This document shows, one piece after another, positions 29,884 through 39,228 of a stretch of 64,000 nucleotides of DNA. The notes beneath the pieces were generated by a model. The model ran no database searches, had not been told where the DNA came from, and saw only the letters and a program-made list of their open reading frames with translations. The translations under genes and the position numbers were made by a program. The stretch's first letter is position 1. Every line of letters begins with the position of its first letter. This DNA is from Lewinellaceae bacterium (lineage in GTDB: Bacteria; Bacteroidota; Bacteroidia; Chitinophagales; Saprospiraceae): contig JADJUJ010000007.1 of assembly GCA_016710765.1 (NCBI GenBank), forward strand, positions 124,001 through 188,000, given 5' to 3'.

Positions 29884-31893
29884 CTACTGCGCCATCAGCT
29901 GGCGGTCGTAGTCGTTCATGTTGTACTGATATTGGGCTGCCCGCTGGTAATCCTGCTGTGCCGCCGCCTTGTTACCCGCCTGCGCATACGCCCGCGCCCG
30001 CTCAAGGTAGGCGATGCCAAATTGTGGATTGAGCTGAATGGCATGGCTGAGATCTGCAATCGCTTCATCGTTGCGTTTCAGGCTTCGTTTAATCATGCCC
30101 CTTTCATACCAGACATTGACGTTGTTGGGATCGATTTCCAGGTACGACGTATAGTCCTTGATGGCATTGTCGAACTGCTGCAGGTTGAAATAGATCAAGG
30201 AGCGGTTGAAATAACCGTTCTTATTTTTAGGGTCGAGGTTCAGGCCCGCAGTAATGTCCGGAACAGCGTCTTGCAAATTACCCGAAGCGGCTTTAGCCGC
30301 ACCGCGATTAATGTACAACTCAGATTTTGTAGAGGGCTTAATGGTTTCAAGCGCCAAACCGGCATCGTAGTCCTGGATGGCTTTTAGCACCAATCCGCCG
30401 GCCTGCTGATCAAATTTTCCCGACATGGCCATGTCAAAAAAAGTTTTTCCCCGGCTGTTGTACAACTCCGGGTTCTTCGGACTGATCCGGATGGCTTCGG
30501 TGTAGTCTTTCATCGATGCATCGAAATTACCCAGCCCGCGGTAGTACTGTCCGCGGTTCCAGTAGGGGAGGGAGTTGGTTTTGCCTTCAAATTTGATCAC
30601 ATGCGTCCAGAGCGTTTCGCCATTTTCCCAAACCTTGATCTGCCGAAAAGTAACGATAGCAAAAATCGCGAACAGGATGCCAAATGCAATGTTGAGCCCC
30701 GAGCGCTTGGCCGCATCGGCGCTGTATTTGTCGTATAGCCAGGCTGCAATGGCAAAAAAGCCGAAATAAGGCACATAAGTGAAACGATCGGCCAGGTAAC
30801 CCTGGCCAGCACCGAACACCTGCAGCAAGAACATGACGTTGAAGAAAAAGAACAGGAAGCCGAACACCCACCAGCGTTTGTCCTTCCGCATCCACCAGAT
30901 CACCAGCGCCGTAACCGCCAGAAACCCAATTGGGGCAGCGTAAACAATGCCGGGCAGCGGTTTAGGGTAGGGGTACAGCGGCGACATAGGGTAGGGAAAC
31001 ACCAATTTGTACAGGTACACACAAAAAGAATAGGCGCCAATGCAGAGCCGGTCGACAAAGGTAAAGTTGGTCACATCATCGTCCGTGGAGCCTTGCGCTC
31101 TCAGGGTGGTCAGGTTGATCAGGCCAAAAGCCAGAGAAAGCAACCAAAACGGCGTTTTTTCTATGATTAGTTTAAAATTCAGCGGCCGGCGAAGGAGGTA
31201 ATCAATGGCCAGCATCGACAAGGGCAGGGTGACGGCCTGTACTTTGGAGAACAGCGATAATACCGCCATGGCTAACATAATCAGGTAGAGCCGTAGCCGT
31301 TTGCCGGAATCTTCGGTTTTGACCCAACGGATGTAATAGGCCAGGGCCGCAAAGAAGAAAACGGCAAAGAGCACGTCCTTGCGCTCTGTAGCCCAGGCCA
31401 CCGATTCCACCCGCATGGGGTGGATGCCAAACAATAAGCCGCCAATGAAAGCGCCCCATCGGCCAATGCCCAGCAGCAGCAACACGCGTATGGCAAAATA
31501 GACCGTCAGCAAGTGCAGCAACAGGTTGGTGCTGTGAATAAGCGTGGTGTTGAAATCGCCGGCAAACCACTTCTCTACGGCAAAGCTGAAAATGGGCAGC
31601 GGATTGTAGTTGCCAATCACGGCACCTTTGTCGATGTCGAAAATGTTGGCGATACTCTCGCGGTTGATGACCTGCAGGTTGGGGTTTTCGGTGATGTTGG
31701 CATCGTCGTCCCAGTTGACCAGTTTATTGCTCAGGGAAGGCAAATAGCAAATGGCCGTCACCGCCAGGGCAATGAGCGCGGGCTTCAGCCAGTTGTTGTC
31801 AACCATGCTGTTTTGGTTGCTGCTTTTTTGTTGCGTTTTAACCGCTGGTTTGGCGGCGGGTACTGATTTGCGGGGGATGGGTTTTTTCGCCAT
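29884..31893 (-). CDS. TMTC-like polytopic membrane protein with TPR domain
   Basis: Integral inner-membrane protein (669 aa from ATG 31893). The N-terminal part (about 35-430) has many hydrophobic helices in a GT-C glycosyltransferase-like layout, with an early acidic loop (LVNWDDDANIT) and HPMRVESVAWATERKD, a motif typical of TMTC/bacterial homologues. About 440-669 are TPR units (WNRGQYYRGLGNFDASMKDYTEAI and similar). Homologues may transfer sugars from lipid carriers to secreted proteins; that is inference. It precedes nothing co-oriented closely, but hemD lies 69 bp upstream in the same direction. Confidence 0.78.
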   Translation of the reverse strand: MAKKPIPRKSVPAAKPAVKTQQKSSNQNSMVDNNWLKPALIALAVTAICYLPSLSNKLVNWDDDANITENPNLQVINRESIANIFDIDKGAVIGNYNPLPIFSFAVEKWFAGDFNTTLIHSTNLLLHLLTVYFAIRVLLLLGIGRWGAFIGGLLFGIHPMRVESVAWATERKDVLFAVFFFAALAYYIRWVKTEDSGKRLRLYLIMLAMAVLSLFSKVQAVTLPLSMLAIDYLLRRPLNFKLIIEKTPFWLLSLAFGLINLTTLRAQGSTDDDVTNFTFVDRLCIGAYSFCVYLYKLVFPYPMSPLYPYPKPLPGIVYAAPIGFLAVTALVIWWMRKDKRWWVFGFLFFFFNVMFLLQVFGAGQGYLADRFTYVPYFGFFAIAAWLYDKYSADAAKRSGLNIAFGILFAIFAIVTFRQIKVWENGETLWTHVIKFEGKTNSLPYWNRGQYYRGLGNFDASMKDYTEAIRISPKNPELYNSRGKTFFDMAMSGKFDQQAGGLVLKAIQDYDAGLALETIKPSTKSELYINRGAAKAASGNLQDAVPDITAGLNLDPKNKNGYFNRSLIYFNLQQFDNAIKDYTSYLEIDPNNVNVWYERGMIKRSLKRNDEAIADLSHAIQLNPQFGIAYLERARAYAQAGNKAAAQQDYQRAAQYQYNMNDYDRQLMAQ

Positions 31894-31962
31894 GGCTGAA
31901 CTATTTGGGCAAGGTGTTGCGGCTTGCAGCAGCAAAAATAGCAGACTTTGTCAAATCAAAGC

Positions 31963-32619
31963 CTACAAGGATAAAACGGCGGCCACCAAACTGTCTTCTG
32001 AGGTCATTTCAGCGCAAATAACCTGTGCGTAGCCCATGCCACGCAATTGTTCCGCCGTGGGTTCACCGATCGCAATCAACCGCTGCCCGGGAAGCAGGTC
32101 GTGATGGCTGAAATAGGACAGGGCATTGAGCGGGCTGGTCCAAACCAGCACGTCGGCATCAATTTGGGGAGGGTTTGTAAGGGGAGTGCTCTTGTAAACG
32201 GGTAGGTCCAGAACGTGGATTCGGCCTTCAAGCAGGCGCTGAATGCTGCGACGGGAATTTTGTGCCCCGGGGAAAAGAACGGTTTGGCCATCGGCCTGTG
32301 CGGCAAATAAAGTTGCAGTGGTGCCGGGGTCGCCATTTCCCGAAAATTCGATCGCGCGCCCGGAAGCCGCCGCAAGCGCAGCCGCCGTACCCGGGCCTAT
32401 AGCCGCCAGCCGTGGTAAGCCAACAGGGGCCGACTGTTCAAAAAAATAGTGCACTGCTTTTTTACTGGAAAAGAAAATCCAGTCGCTGGCCGGCACAAGT
32501 TCTAAGGGAAGCGCCTGGAAATCCAGCAGGGAAAACCCGATAACCTGCCAGCCAGCGGCTTCCAGCTGTTGCCTGAACGAGGAGGCTTCCGATAGATTTC
32601 GACTGATAAAAACCGTCAA
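31963..32619 (-). CDS. hemD: Uroporphyrinogen-III synthase
   Basis: Cyclises hydroxymethylbilane to uroporphyrinogen III in haem synthesis (218 aa, cytosolic). Two-lobed pattern with FFSSKKAVHYFF, AAIGPGTAAALAA, VLFPGAQNSRRSI and WTSPLNALSYF, then IAIGEPTAEQLRGMGY; all fit the diverged HemD family. The start is probably TTG at 32619, because an in-frame stop lies four codons upstream and no ATG fits. It may be co-transcribed with the TPR protein gene. Confidence 0.85.
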   Translation of the reverse strand: MTVFISRNLSEASSFRQQLEAAGWQVIGFSLLDFQALPLELVPASDWIFFSSKKAVHYFFEQSAPVGLPRLAAIGPGTAAALAAASGRAIEFSGNGDPGTTATLFAAQADGQTVLFPGAQNSRRSIQRLLEGRIHVLDLPVYKSTPLTNPPQIDADVLVWTSPLNALSYFSHHDLLPGQRLIAIGEPTAEQLRGMGYAQVICAEMTSEDSLVAAVLSL

Positions 32620-32822
32620 ATACGTCAGGATTTAAGCGGAAACATGATTTTGGTATGCCAAATAAATGGTTCATAACCCTTGTATTGGGCATTCTGTGCA
32701 AGATCAGGGTTTTGTAAGTATAAAACCGAAAATGTCGATAGAAATGCTGGCCTGAAAAAACATTTGTCAAATAATGCACCATAACACACAGGCTATTTAA
32801 TTCCATCCTATCTTTCTCCCTT

Positions 32823-32830
32823 TATTTTTG
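32823..32830 (+). promoter_or_regulatory. Candidate -7 promoter element before the first MetS gene
   Basis: TATTTTTG fits TAnnTTTG, 37 bp before the ATG at 32867. No clear -33 TTTG is seen at the right distance. Confidence 0.35.
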
Positions 32831-32866
32831 AAAACACTATTCTTCACCCTTAGTTCCCTGTCTGGC

Positions 32867-33010
32867 ATGAATACTTCAGCATTGATTATGATGTTGGTCG
32901 CCAATGGTGTCGTTATTGGCATTTCTGTTTACTATTTCGTTCGCATTCTGCGCATGGGCCCAACAGACCATGTGGATGAAGACGAGGCCAACTACCCACG
33001 TGGCGGGTAG
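32867..33010 (+). CDS. MetS-family small subunit of NSS transporter (copy 1)
   Basis: A 47-aa single-pass membrane peptide starting MNTSALIMMLVANGVVIG, with a hydrophobic segment at about 5-27 and a polar tail ending DEDEANYPRGG. It resembles MetS-type small subunits that pair with NSS-family sodium symporters (MetP-MetS of corynebacteria). ATG 32867 was chosen because it aligns with the second copy at 34941; the longer start at 32828 is not shared. It lies 95 bp upstream of the transporter. Confidence 0.75.
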   Translation: MNTSALIMMLVANGVVIGISVYYFVRILRMGPTDHVDEDEANYPRGG

Positions 33011-33105
33011 GATTTGCCCTTTTTACCGTATCATTGGGATTTTACGGTAAAATGTGATTTATTTGCTGCACAAACATTTCAAATTCTCAGGAAAACAACT
33101 ACTAC

Positions 33106-34701
33106 ATGTCTACTCAAAATGAGTCATGGGGCTCTCGCGTCGGATTGGTACTGGCAATGGCCGGCAACGCCGTGGGTCTCGGTAATTTTTTGCGCTTTCC
33201 AGTGCAGGCCATCCAAAATGGCGGCGGTTCCTTTATCATTCCTTACCTCATTTGCTTTTTGCTGATGGGTATACCGCTGCTCTTTGTAGAGTGGAGTATG
33301 GGCCGCTTTGGCGGCTTGAGTGGCAACCACTCTACGCCATTTATTCTCGATACCATGGGCAAAAAGCGCATTTGGAAATACATCGGGGTGTTTGGTATTT
33401 TTACAAACCTTGCGGTGGCCGCTTATTATTGTTACATAGAAAGTTGGACCCTGGCTTACGTTTGGAAGTCGCTCACGGGTGTTTTTTCCGGCCAATCGTC
33501 GGATGCTGTCAGTAGTATGTTCTCTGACTATGTATCGCTGGGCACTGCCGAGCCGATTGTCTTTTGGGTGATTTGCTTGCTGCTCAATACCTGGATTCTT
33601 TCCAGAGGCCTTAGTGGGGGTGTGGAAATAGCCGCTAAGGTGGGCATGCCCCTTTTGATCTTTTTTGGTATCCTGCTGGCCATTCGCGGGGTAACACTGA
33701 AGTCGGGCGAGGCTGGCGCCATTTTCGACGGCACCGAAGGCTTGAATTTTTTATGGACCCCCGATTTTTCTACTATCTGGGATTTCAAAGTCTGGCTGGC
33801 GGCAGCCGGACAAATATTCTTCACCCTATCGGTGGGTATGGGTAGCATTCAGTGTTATGCTTCTTACCTGAGCTCCCGCGATGACGTGGCCCTTAATGCC
33901 ATGAGCGCTGGCTGGATGAACGAATTTGTGGAAGTTGTGCTGGGCGCTGCGGTGATCATCCCGATTTCGGTGGGTTATCTAGGCATCGAAAAAGTAGTGG
34001 AACTCACCCAAACCGGCGGACTTGGCCTGGGCTTTCGCACCCTGCCGTTCCTGTTCCAGCAATGGGGCCCCATCCTGTCTGTATTGGCGGGTGTAGCCTG
34101 GTTTGGACTGCTGTTTTTTGCAGGCATTACCTCTTCGCTGGCCATGGGAACCCCGGTTATGGGTTTTCTGCGCGATGAGTTTGGCTGGCGTCGCGAAAGT
34201 TCCGCATTTGCCTTTGGCGCCCTGGTGTTTGTTTTGGGCGCCCCTACGGTGATGTTTTTTAACCACGGTGTTTTTGATGAATACGACTACTGGGCGGGCA
34301 CGGTTTCACTGGTGCTCTTTGCGATGTTAGAAATTATCGCGTTCGCCTGGATATTTGGTATCGACAATGGCTGGGCAGAAATTAAACGCGGTGCAGACAT
34401 GAAGGTGCCCATCATTTTTAAGTACCTCATTAAATATGTGACACCGGTCATTCTTATCGCTGTTTTCATGGGCAGTTTGCTCAGTGAAGGTGGTATCTTG
34501 GACAAGATCGTCAACAAGGACATCAAAGCCCAGATTGCCGCTGCCACTGATCCGCAGATTATTGCCGACCTGAGTACGCAATTGAATTACGTCAATGGTT
34601 CCCGCTTACTGTTGGTGCTGGTATTTGTCGCCATTGCCGTGCTTGTGCGTGTTGCGCAAGTGAAGCGGGAAAAATTTGGCCGAATTCAGCCAAATGCTTA
34701 A
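33106..34701 (+). CDS. Sodium-dependent transporter, NSS/SNF family
   Basis: Inner-membrane sodium symporter for amino acids or similar solutes (531 aa; about 11-12 helices). The first helix carries AMAGNAVGLGNFLRFP (about 17-32), the sodium- and substrate-binding unwound segment of LeuT-like proteins. MGIPLLFVEWSMGRFGG is also a family hallmark. The flanking MetS-like peptides suggest a two-subunit transporter and perhaps methionine or alanine as substrate, but this is inference. Confidence 0.93.
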   Translation: MSTQNESWGSRVGLVLAMAGNAVGLGNFLRFPVQAIQNGGGSFIIPYLICFLLMGIPLLFVEWSMGRFGGLSGNHSTPFILDTMGKKRIWKYIGVFGIFTNLAVAAYYCYIESWTLAYVWKSLTGVFSGQSSDAVSSMFSDYVSLGTAEPIVFWVICLLLNTWILSRGLSGGVEIAAKVGMPLLIFFGILLAIRGVTLKSGEAGAIFDGTEGLNFLWTPDFSTIWDFKVWLAAAGQIFFTLSVGMGSIQCYASYLSSRDDVALNAMSAGWMNEFVEVVLGAAVIIPISVGYLGIEKVVELTQTGGLGLGFRTLPFLFQQWGPILSVLAGVAWFGLLFFAGITSSLAMGTPVMGFLRDEFGWRRESSAFAFGALVFVLGAPTVMFFNHGVFDEYDYWAGTVSLVLFAMLEIIAFAWIFGIDNGWAEIKRGADMKVPIIFKYLIKYVTPVILIAVFMGSLLSEGGILDKIVNKDIKAQIAAATDPQIIADLSTQLNYVNGSRLLLVLVFVAIAVLVRVAQVKREKFGRIQPNA

Positions 34702-34812
34702 TTGGGAAATGACAACAAGGCTTTGGCTTTAGCAAGGCATTGGTTTGCTCCGGCAAAAGGTTACTATCGGAGAAACCAATACCCAAACAATAAGGCTAAC
34801 CGAGAACAAGAT

Positions 34813-34923
34813 CTGGAATTTGGGGTTTAGAGCATGTTGGGGATTTTATGCTGGAGACAAAAACGAGGACTTTTTTTAGCCCAGCAGGAAAATCCCCAAC
34901 ATGCTCTTAACCCCAAATTCCAG
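34813..34923. other. Long imperfect inverted repeat (about 42-bp arms)
   Basis: Arm 34813-34854 (ctggaatttggggtttagag...) pairs with 34881-34923 (...ctcttaaccccaaattccag) with few mismatches; the 26-nt spacer contains a T7 run. It separates the transporter from the second MetS gene and may act as a terminator or processing hairpin. Confidence 0.7.
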
Positions 34924-34940
34924 GTCCAAAATTGAAAGAT

Positions 34941-35084
34941 ATGAATACTTCTGCGCTCATCATGATGCTGCTTGCCAATGGAATTGCAATTGGAATGCTC
35001 ACCTACTTTTTTGTTCGCATTTTGCGTACCCAACCACCCGACAGTGTAGACGAAGACCAGGCTAATTATCCACGCGGCGGATGA
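34941..35084 (+). CDS. MetS-family small subunit of NSS transporter (copy 2)
   Basis: A 47-aa peptide, MNTSALIMMLLANGIAIG..., with the same length, hydrophobic segment (about 5-27) and terminal motif (DEDQANYPRGG) as the copy at 32867. Differences lie mainly in residues 11-25 and the linker (RTQPPDS versus RMGPTDH). It lies about 240 bp after the transporter stop and beyond the inverted repeat. Probably an alternative or redundant small subunit. Confidence 0.75.
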   Translation: MNTSALIMMLLANGIAIGMLTYFFVRILRTQPPDSVDEDQANYPRGG

Positions 35085-35124
35085 GTTTGGCATGAAAAAT
35101 GCTGTTTTTTAGTGTAAGGATGTT

Positions 35125-35132
35125 TATTTTTG
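35125..35132 (+). promoter_or_regulatory. Candidate -7 promoter element for the T9SS protein gene
   Basis: TATTTTTG fits TAnnTTTG, 48 bp before the ATG at 35180, with a T-rich stretch about 18 nt further upstream. Confidence 0.45.
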
Positions 35133-35179
35133 TATAATCCAGATTTGGACTAATCCCGTCCGGTACAAATCCTTGCACC

Positions 35180-37099
35180 ATGAATCGATTACTTTGGCTT
35201 GGCCTTTGGCTCTTGGCTACCCCACTTTCTGCGCAAAGCATTATTTGGACCAGTGCCTGTTCCGACAAAGCGTTTTGCCTCAACAACGGCAGCTGCACCG
35301 AAGGCGATGTCTTTATGACGGAATCCGCCTATACCAACTGTCCGAGCCCCCAGATCTCCCTTTCCTACCGCATCGACCTCGACAACAATGGTGGTACCGA
35401 TCTCAACAGCTCGGAAGATACCATCACCGGGCCGTTTCCAATTGGTACCCACAAGGTGATCTGGAAAGCTACCGACTTTTGTGGCAACCAGGCGCAATGT
35501 ACTTACCTGTTTACCATCAAAGATTGCAACCCGCCGAACCTCATTTGTATCAACGGACTTACTCAGAACCTCGACCCACCCAACTGTACCGAGACTTTTC
35601 AGGCTACCCAGTTTATCCTGAACTTATCCGATAACTGTACCCCGACCAACCAATTGGATATTGGTATCCAGCGGGCCGGGTCCGGTACTACTTTTCCTAC
35701 TACTACCAGCCTTGATTTCGACAGTTGCGATGCGGGTATCCAGTTTATTGAAATCTGGGTGCGCGATGGTGGCGGACTAATCAACTCGTGTCAGGGCTAT
35801 GTATTGGTACAAAATTCCACCAACAGCTGCACTTGTAACATCGATGCCGATCTCGATTTTAAGGGCTGCGCTCATTCGGCAGGAAACCAGAAACTGACCA
35901 ACTACATGGTGCATGTCGATTTGGAGCGCCTGGACAGCATCGGCAACTGGACCAAACAAAAAACCATTGCCGATTCCTGTTACAGTGTGGCGCTGGCAAA
36001 AGTGCCTTTTGGCGGCGATTACAAAGCCACGGTAAGGGCGCAGCGAAACGACGGCCCGTTGGTCGGGTTCTCAACCTTCGATCTGGCGCTGATCAGCAAA
36101 CATATTCTCGGAATCGAGTCGTTCACGTCGTTTTACCAGATAATGGCAGCCGACATGAACAATTCCCAAACCGTTACCACCTTTGACATTGTTGAAGGAC
36201 GGAAATTGTTGCTGGGGATTTATGATACGCTGCCAAACCAGCCTTCCTGGCGCCTGATCCGACCCCTGGCTAACCCCTCCAACCTCAGTCAGTGGGCGAT
36301 GGTGAAGGATACCTATCAGTTGAGCTACCCCAATTTGCTGAGCGATCTCGTTATTCCGGGCCTCAACTTTGTTGGTGTGAAATCGGGTGATGTTAATATG
36401 TCGGCCGCTGCAGTGCATATGGAAGACCGGAACAATCAACCCATTAGCCTTCGCTATACCGACCGCTTCGTGGCAGCCGGCGAAACCATCAGTATTCCGC
36501 TTTTTTGCGATGATAACCGCGTTTTACAAGGCTGGCAAATGGCATTAAACATCAATCCAAGCCTTTTTCGGGTGTTGGGGCTGGAGGGTTTGGCCGCAGA
36601 CGATTTTCACCTTCGGGACGATGGCAGCCTGCGTGTCCTCCATTTTGATGCCCATGATTTTGCATACAGGGATACCGTTCCGGTTTTTGTACTGGAGGTA
36701 CGAGCCTTGCAAAATGCCTATTTGTCGGATGCATTGGATATGGTGGAAAATGCGCTCCGCCCAGAAGCTTACACAGCAGAAGGTGTTGTCATGCCGTTGA
36801 TGCTGCGGGGAGAAAAGGAGGCGACAAACTCGTCTGATGCTATTCATTTTTTTCCGCCGAGGCCCAATCCAATTGACCTCAACACGCACCTGGCACTTTG
36901 GTCCCCCGAACCTGTTGCAGCGAACCTGATCATCCTTACGGCATCGGGCCAGCAGGTGTATCAGTCCACACAAGCATTGCCTTCGGGATACAGCCAGATT
37001 GACCTGGATACTACGACACTCCCGGAAGGAATCCTGATGTACCGTTTGCAGGCCGGCCATGCGGTATTTACCGGCAAAATGTTGAAATTGCAGCCATAA
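35180..37099 (+). CDS. T9SS-secreted protein with dockerin-like and cohesin-like domains
   Basis: Extracellular protein of 639 aa. Signal peptide at 1-19 (MNRLLWLGLWLLATPLSAQ). A Cys-rich HYR-like region spans about 60-115 (GTHKVIWKATDFCGN). About 290-350 is dockerin-like (TFDLALISKHILG, AADMNNSQTVTTFD, plus VGVKSGDVNMS). About 420-535 is cohesin-like (AGETISIPLFCDD, LQGWQMALNI). The last about 80 residues form a type A sorting domain (HFFPPRPNPIDLNTHL ... LPEGILMYRLQ). The middle and end match the tail of the giant SprB protein. Binding partner unknown. Confidence 0.85.
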   Translation: MNRLLWLGLWLLATPLSAQSIIWTSACSDKAFCLNNGSCTEGDVFMTESAYTNCPSPQISLSYRIDLDNNGGTDLNSSEDTITGPFPIGTHKVIWKATDFCGNQAQCTYLFTIKDCNPPNLICINGLTQNLDPPNCTETFQATQFILNLSDNCTPTNQLDIGIQRAGSGTTFPTTTSLDFDSCDAGIQFIEIWVRDGGGLINSCQGYVLVQNSTNSCTCNIDADLDFKGCAHSAGNQKLTNYMVHVDLERLDSIGNWTKQKTIADSCYSVALAKVPFGGDYKATVRAQRNDGPLVGFSTFDLALISKHILGIESFTSFYQIMAADMNNSQTVTTFDIVEGRKLLLGIYDTLPNQPSWRLIRPLANPSNLSQWAMVKDTYQLSYPNLLSDLVIPGLNFVGVKSGDVNMSAAAVHMEDRNNQPISLRYTDRFVAAGETISIPLFCDDNRVLQGWQMALNINPSLFRVLGLEGLAADDFHLRDDGSLRVLHFDAHDFAYRDTVPVFVLEVRALQNAYLSDALDMVENALRPEAYTAEGVVMPLMLRGEKEATNSSDAIHFFPPRPNPIDLNTHLALWSPEPVAANLIILTASGQQVYQSTQALPSGYSQIDLDTTTLPEGILMYRLQAGHAVFTGKMLKLQP

Positions 37100-37108
37100 A
37101 AAACCGGA

Positions 37109-38617
37109 ATGGTCAAAGAACTCAATGAGCTGGTATGGTACACGCAAAAGTCGGTATGGCGTGATGAAGCCTTGTTGGAGTTCTTGTGCAATGGCAAGCC
37201 GGAGGTCATGGATCTGTACAAAGGGTTGCAAGCGCAACATTTTCGTAGCGACGAGGAGGCGGCTCGGGTGCTGGGCATGAGTTTGAGCTCTTTTAAGAAG
37301 TATGGCAAAATCCTGCAGTCCCATCTGAACGATTGCATATTCTTTTTTAACGATGAGAAGGCGCAGGCTGATGTTACCCTGAAAAATATTTTTGCAGGCG
37401 CCCGGGAGATGGCTGCTGTACGCATGCTTTCCTGGCGGGCCTGCCGTTTGGCCAGTAAGGATACTGCATTGCGGCTTTTGCGCCGCGGGCAGCATTACGA
37501 CTGGCCGGAATTTGTGGTTGATGCCGCGCTGGCTTTACGCGAATCGGTGATTAGAATTGGTGGCAGCCAGAAAGATTTTGAGCATTATGCTTCGCTCTAT
37601 CATACGTATCGGGAACACCTCGATTGGGAGCATCGAAGTTGGGAGTACTACCTGCGCATGAAAATTCCGTCGCGGAAACACGCCGTGGTTAGCCGGAAAC
37701 TGGCGGCGCAAATTGAAGGATATTTGGAAGAACTGGCGCCACAGGTGAATAAGGTGCCCTCCTATTTTTTTCATTTGTATTACTACATTCTTCGCAACCA
37801 CTTCTATTTTCAAACGGCCGACTATCCCGGCCTGGTGAGCAATTGCGAGGAAGCGCTGGCCTATTTTAAAGGTAAACGGTACCCGGTTCAAAATCCGCTT
37901 TCCATTTTTTACTACACCAAGGTGGTTGCCTATACCTTGTTGGGGCAATTTGACCAGGGCCGGAAAGATGCTACGGAGAGTCTTCGTATTTTGGAGGAAG
38001 GATCGGTCAACTGGTTCAATGCCAAAGAAATCTTCGTGTACCTGGAAATTCACGCCGGGCGCTACCCCGAAGCTTTGGCACATTATGTTGCGGCTGCCCG
38101 GCACCGCAGAATGGGGAGCCTTTTTCCGCTGCGCCAGGAAAACTGGCATATTCTGGGCGCGTATTGCTATATTTTGCACCATTTGTGCAACACGCCATTG
38201 CCAGAAGGTTTTCCTGCCTTCCGCAGCCGGAAATTTCTGAACAGCCTGCCTGTATACAGTCGGGATAAAAATGGCATGAACCTGGCGATTCTTATTGCGC
38301 ATGTATTGCTGCAACTGATAGAGGGCAGGGAAGAAGAAATATGGGAACGCATTTTAGCCCTGGAAAAATACCGTTCCAGGCATTTGCGTAAAGAGAAAGA
38401 CGCACGCCGTGTCGTGATTTTTATCCGAGTGCTCTCCCTGTTGCCCAAAAGCAATTTTGAGCAAACCCGCTTTCTTGAAAAAGCAGCACCCCTGATGGCA
38501 CAATTACAAGCCTCCCCCTTGCAATTCAGTACACAGGCGCATGAATTAGAAGTAATCCCTTACGCACAACTGGTCAGCCTTGTCGCAGAGTACCTTCCCC
38601 GGCGACAACGGGGATAG
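37109..38617 (+). CDS. Uncharacterised helical-repeat (TPR-like) protein
   Basis: Cytosolic, all-helical protein of 502 aa with no signal peptide. The first about 85 residues (MVKELNELVWYTQKS ... VLGMSLSSFKKYGKIL) include a possible helix-turn-helix-like stretch (EEAARVLGMSLSSFKKYGKIL). The remainder looks like degenerate TPR/SEL1-type helices (TKVVAYTLLGQFDQGRKDATESL, FVYLEIHAGRYPEALAHYVAA). I do not recognise a named family. Its start is only 9 bp after the secreted protein's stop, so the two are probably co-transcribed and functionally linked. Confidence 0.7.
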   Translation: MVKELNELVWYTQKSVWRDEALLEFLCNGKPEVMDLYKGLQAQHFRSDEEAARVLGMSLSSFKKYGKILQSHLNDCIFFFNDEKAQADVTLKNIFAGAREMAAVRMLSWRACRLASKDTALRLLRRGQHYDWPEFVVDAALALRESVIRIGGSQKDFEHYASLYHTYREHLDWEHRSWEYYLRMKIPSRKHAVVSRKLAAQIEGYLEELAPQVNKVPSYFFHLYYYILRNHFYFQTADYPGLVSNCEEALAYFKGKRYPVQNPLSIFYYTKVVAYTLLGQFDQGRKDATESLRILEEGSVNWFNAKEIFVYLEIHAGRYPEALAHYVAAARHRRMGSLFPLRQENWHILGAYCYILHHLCNTPLPEGFPAFRSRKFLNSLPVYSRDKNGMNLAILIAHVLLQLIEGREEEIWERILALEKYRSRHLRKEKDARRVVIFIRVLSLLPKSNFEQTRFLEKAAPLMAQLQASPLQFSTQAHELEVIPYAQLVSLVAEYLPRRQRG

Positions 38618-38785
38618 TTCGCCTGTTCCGGATTTGTACTTTCATCTTTTAATGTTGCCGCTTGGCGGTCCTTATTGGCCGTTTGGGTACGGTAATGCGC
38701 TGGGTTGTCTGGCGCCCGCCACATCTTTGTAATGCGTTTAAGGATTTCAGTCCTTACCTGTCTACCCAATTAAATTAAGGGTATT

Positions 38786-39136
38786 ATGAAAAACAGGTTC
38801 AGGTTTTCGCTGCTGTTGGCGGCTATGTTTTTCGCATTTAATGGGTTTGCACAAACAGCCAAAAGTGTTGTTCTGGGGAAAAAGAGCGCTCCATCGACAA
38901 CTGTGGCTGTGACCAATACATCAAAATCTGTATACACCAAGCAGTCGTCCAAATCTTCCGTTAAACCCGCAGCGAAAAAGCAAGTAGTGGTGAAACCTGT
39001 GCAGGGGGCACACCCGGGTTCCGATGTAGCCATCGGTAAGGATAAACAAGGCCGTACCTTGTACCAGGCCCCCAACGGTGGTCTCTATTTTATCAATCTA
39101 AGAGGGAATAGAGAATATGTAAAAAAGGATAACTGA
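38786..39136 (+). CDS. Small secreted protein with a PBCV-basic-adaptor-like end
   Basis: 116 aa with a signal peptide (about 1-22, ending FNGFAQ), a Ser/Thr/Lys-rich basic linker (about 25-75) and a compact end (about 82-113) with GRTLYQAPNGGLYFINLRGN. That end recalls the short GPRGGxYxxxxxGxxxY motif of PBCV-specific basic adaptor domains; this is a weak resemblance. Role unknown. It has its own terminator. Confidence 0.6.
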   Translation: MKNRFRFSLLLAAMFFAFNGFAQTAKSVVLGKKSAPSTTVAVTNTSKSVYTKQSSKSSVKPAAKKQVVVKPVQGAHPGSDVAIGKDKQGRTLYQAPNGGLYFINLRGNREYVKKDN

Positions 39137-39196
39137 CCATACCGTTTGGTCCAAATCTCCATAAAGCGGCAGCAGCAGTATTTGATAGATAGTTTT

Positions 39197-39228
39197 CCTG
39201 CCAGGGCATACGCCGTGGCAGGTTTTTT
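39197..39228. terminator. Terminator after the small secreted protein
   Basis: Stem cctgcca / tggcagg with a 12-nt loop is followed by T6. The end of the minus-strand glucosidase remnant overlaps the T-run, so the two may meet here. Confidence 0.8.
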
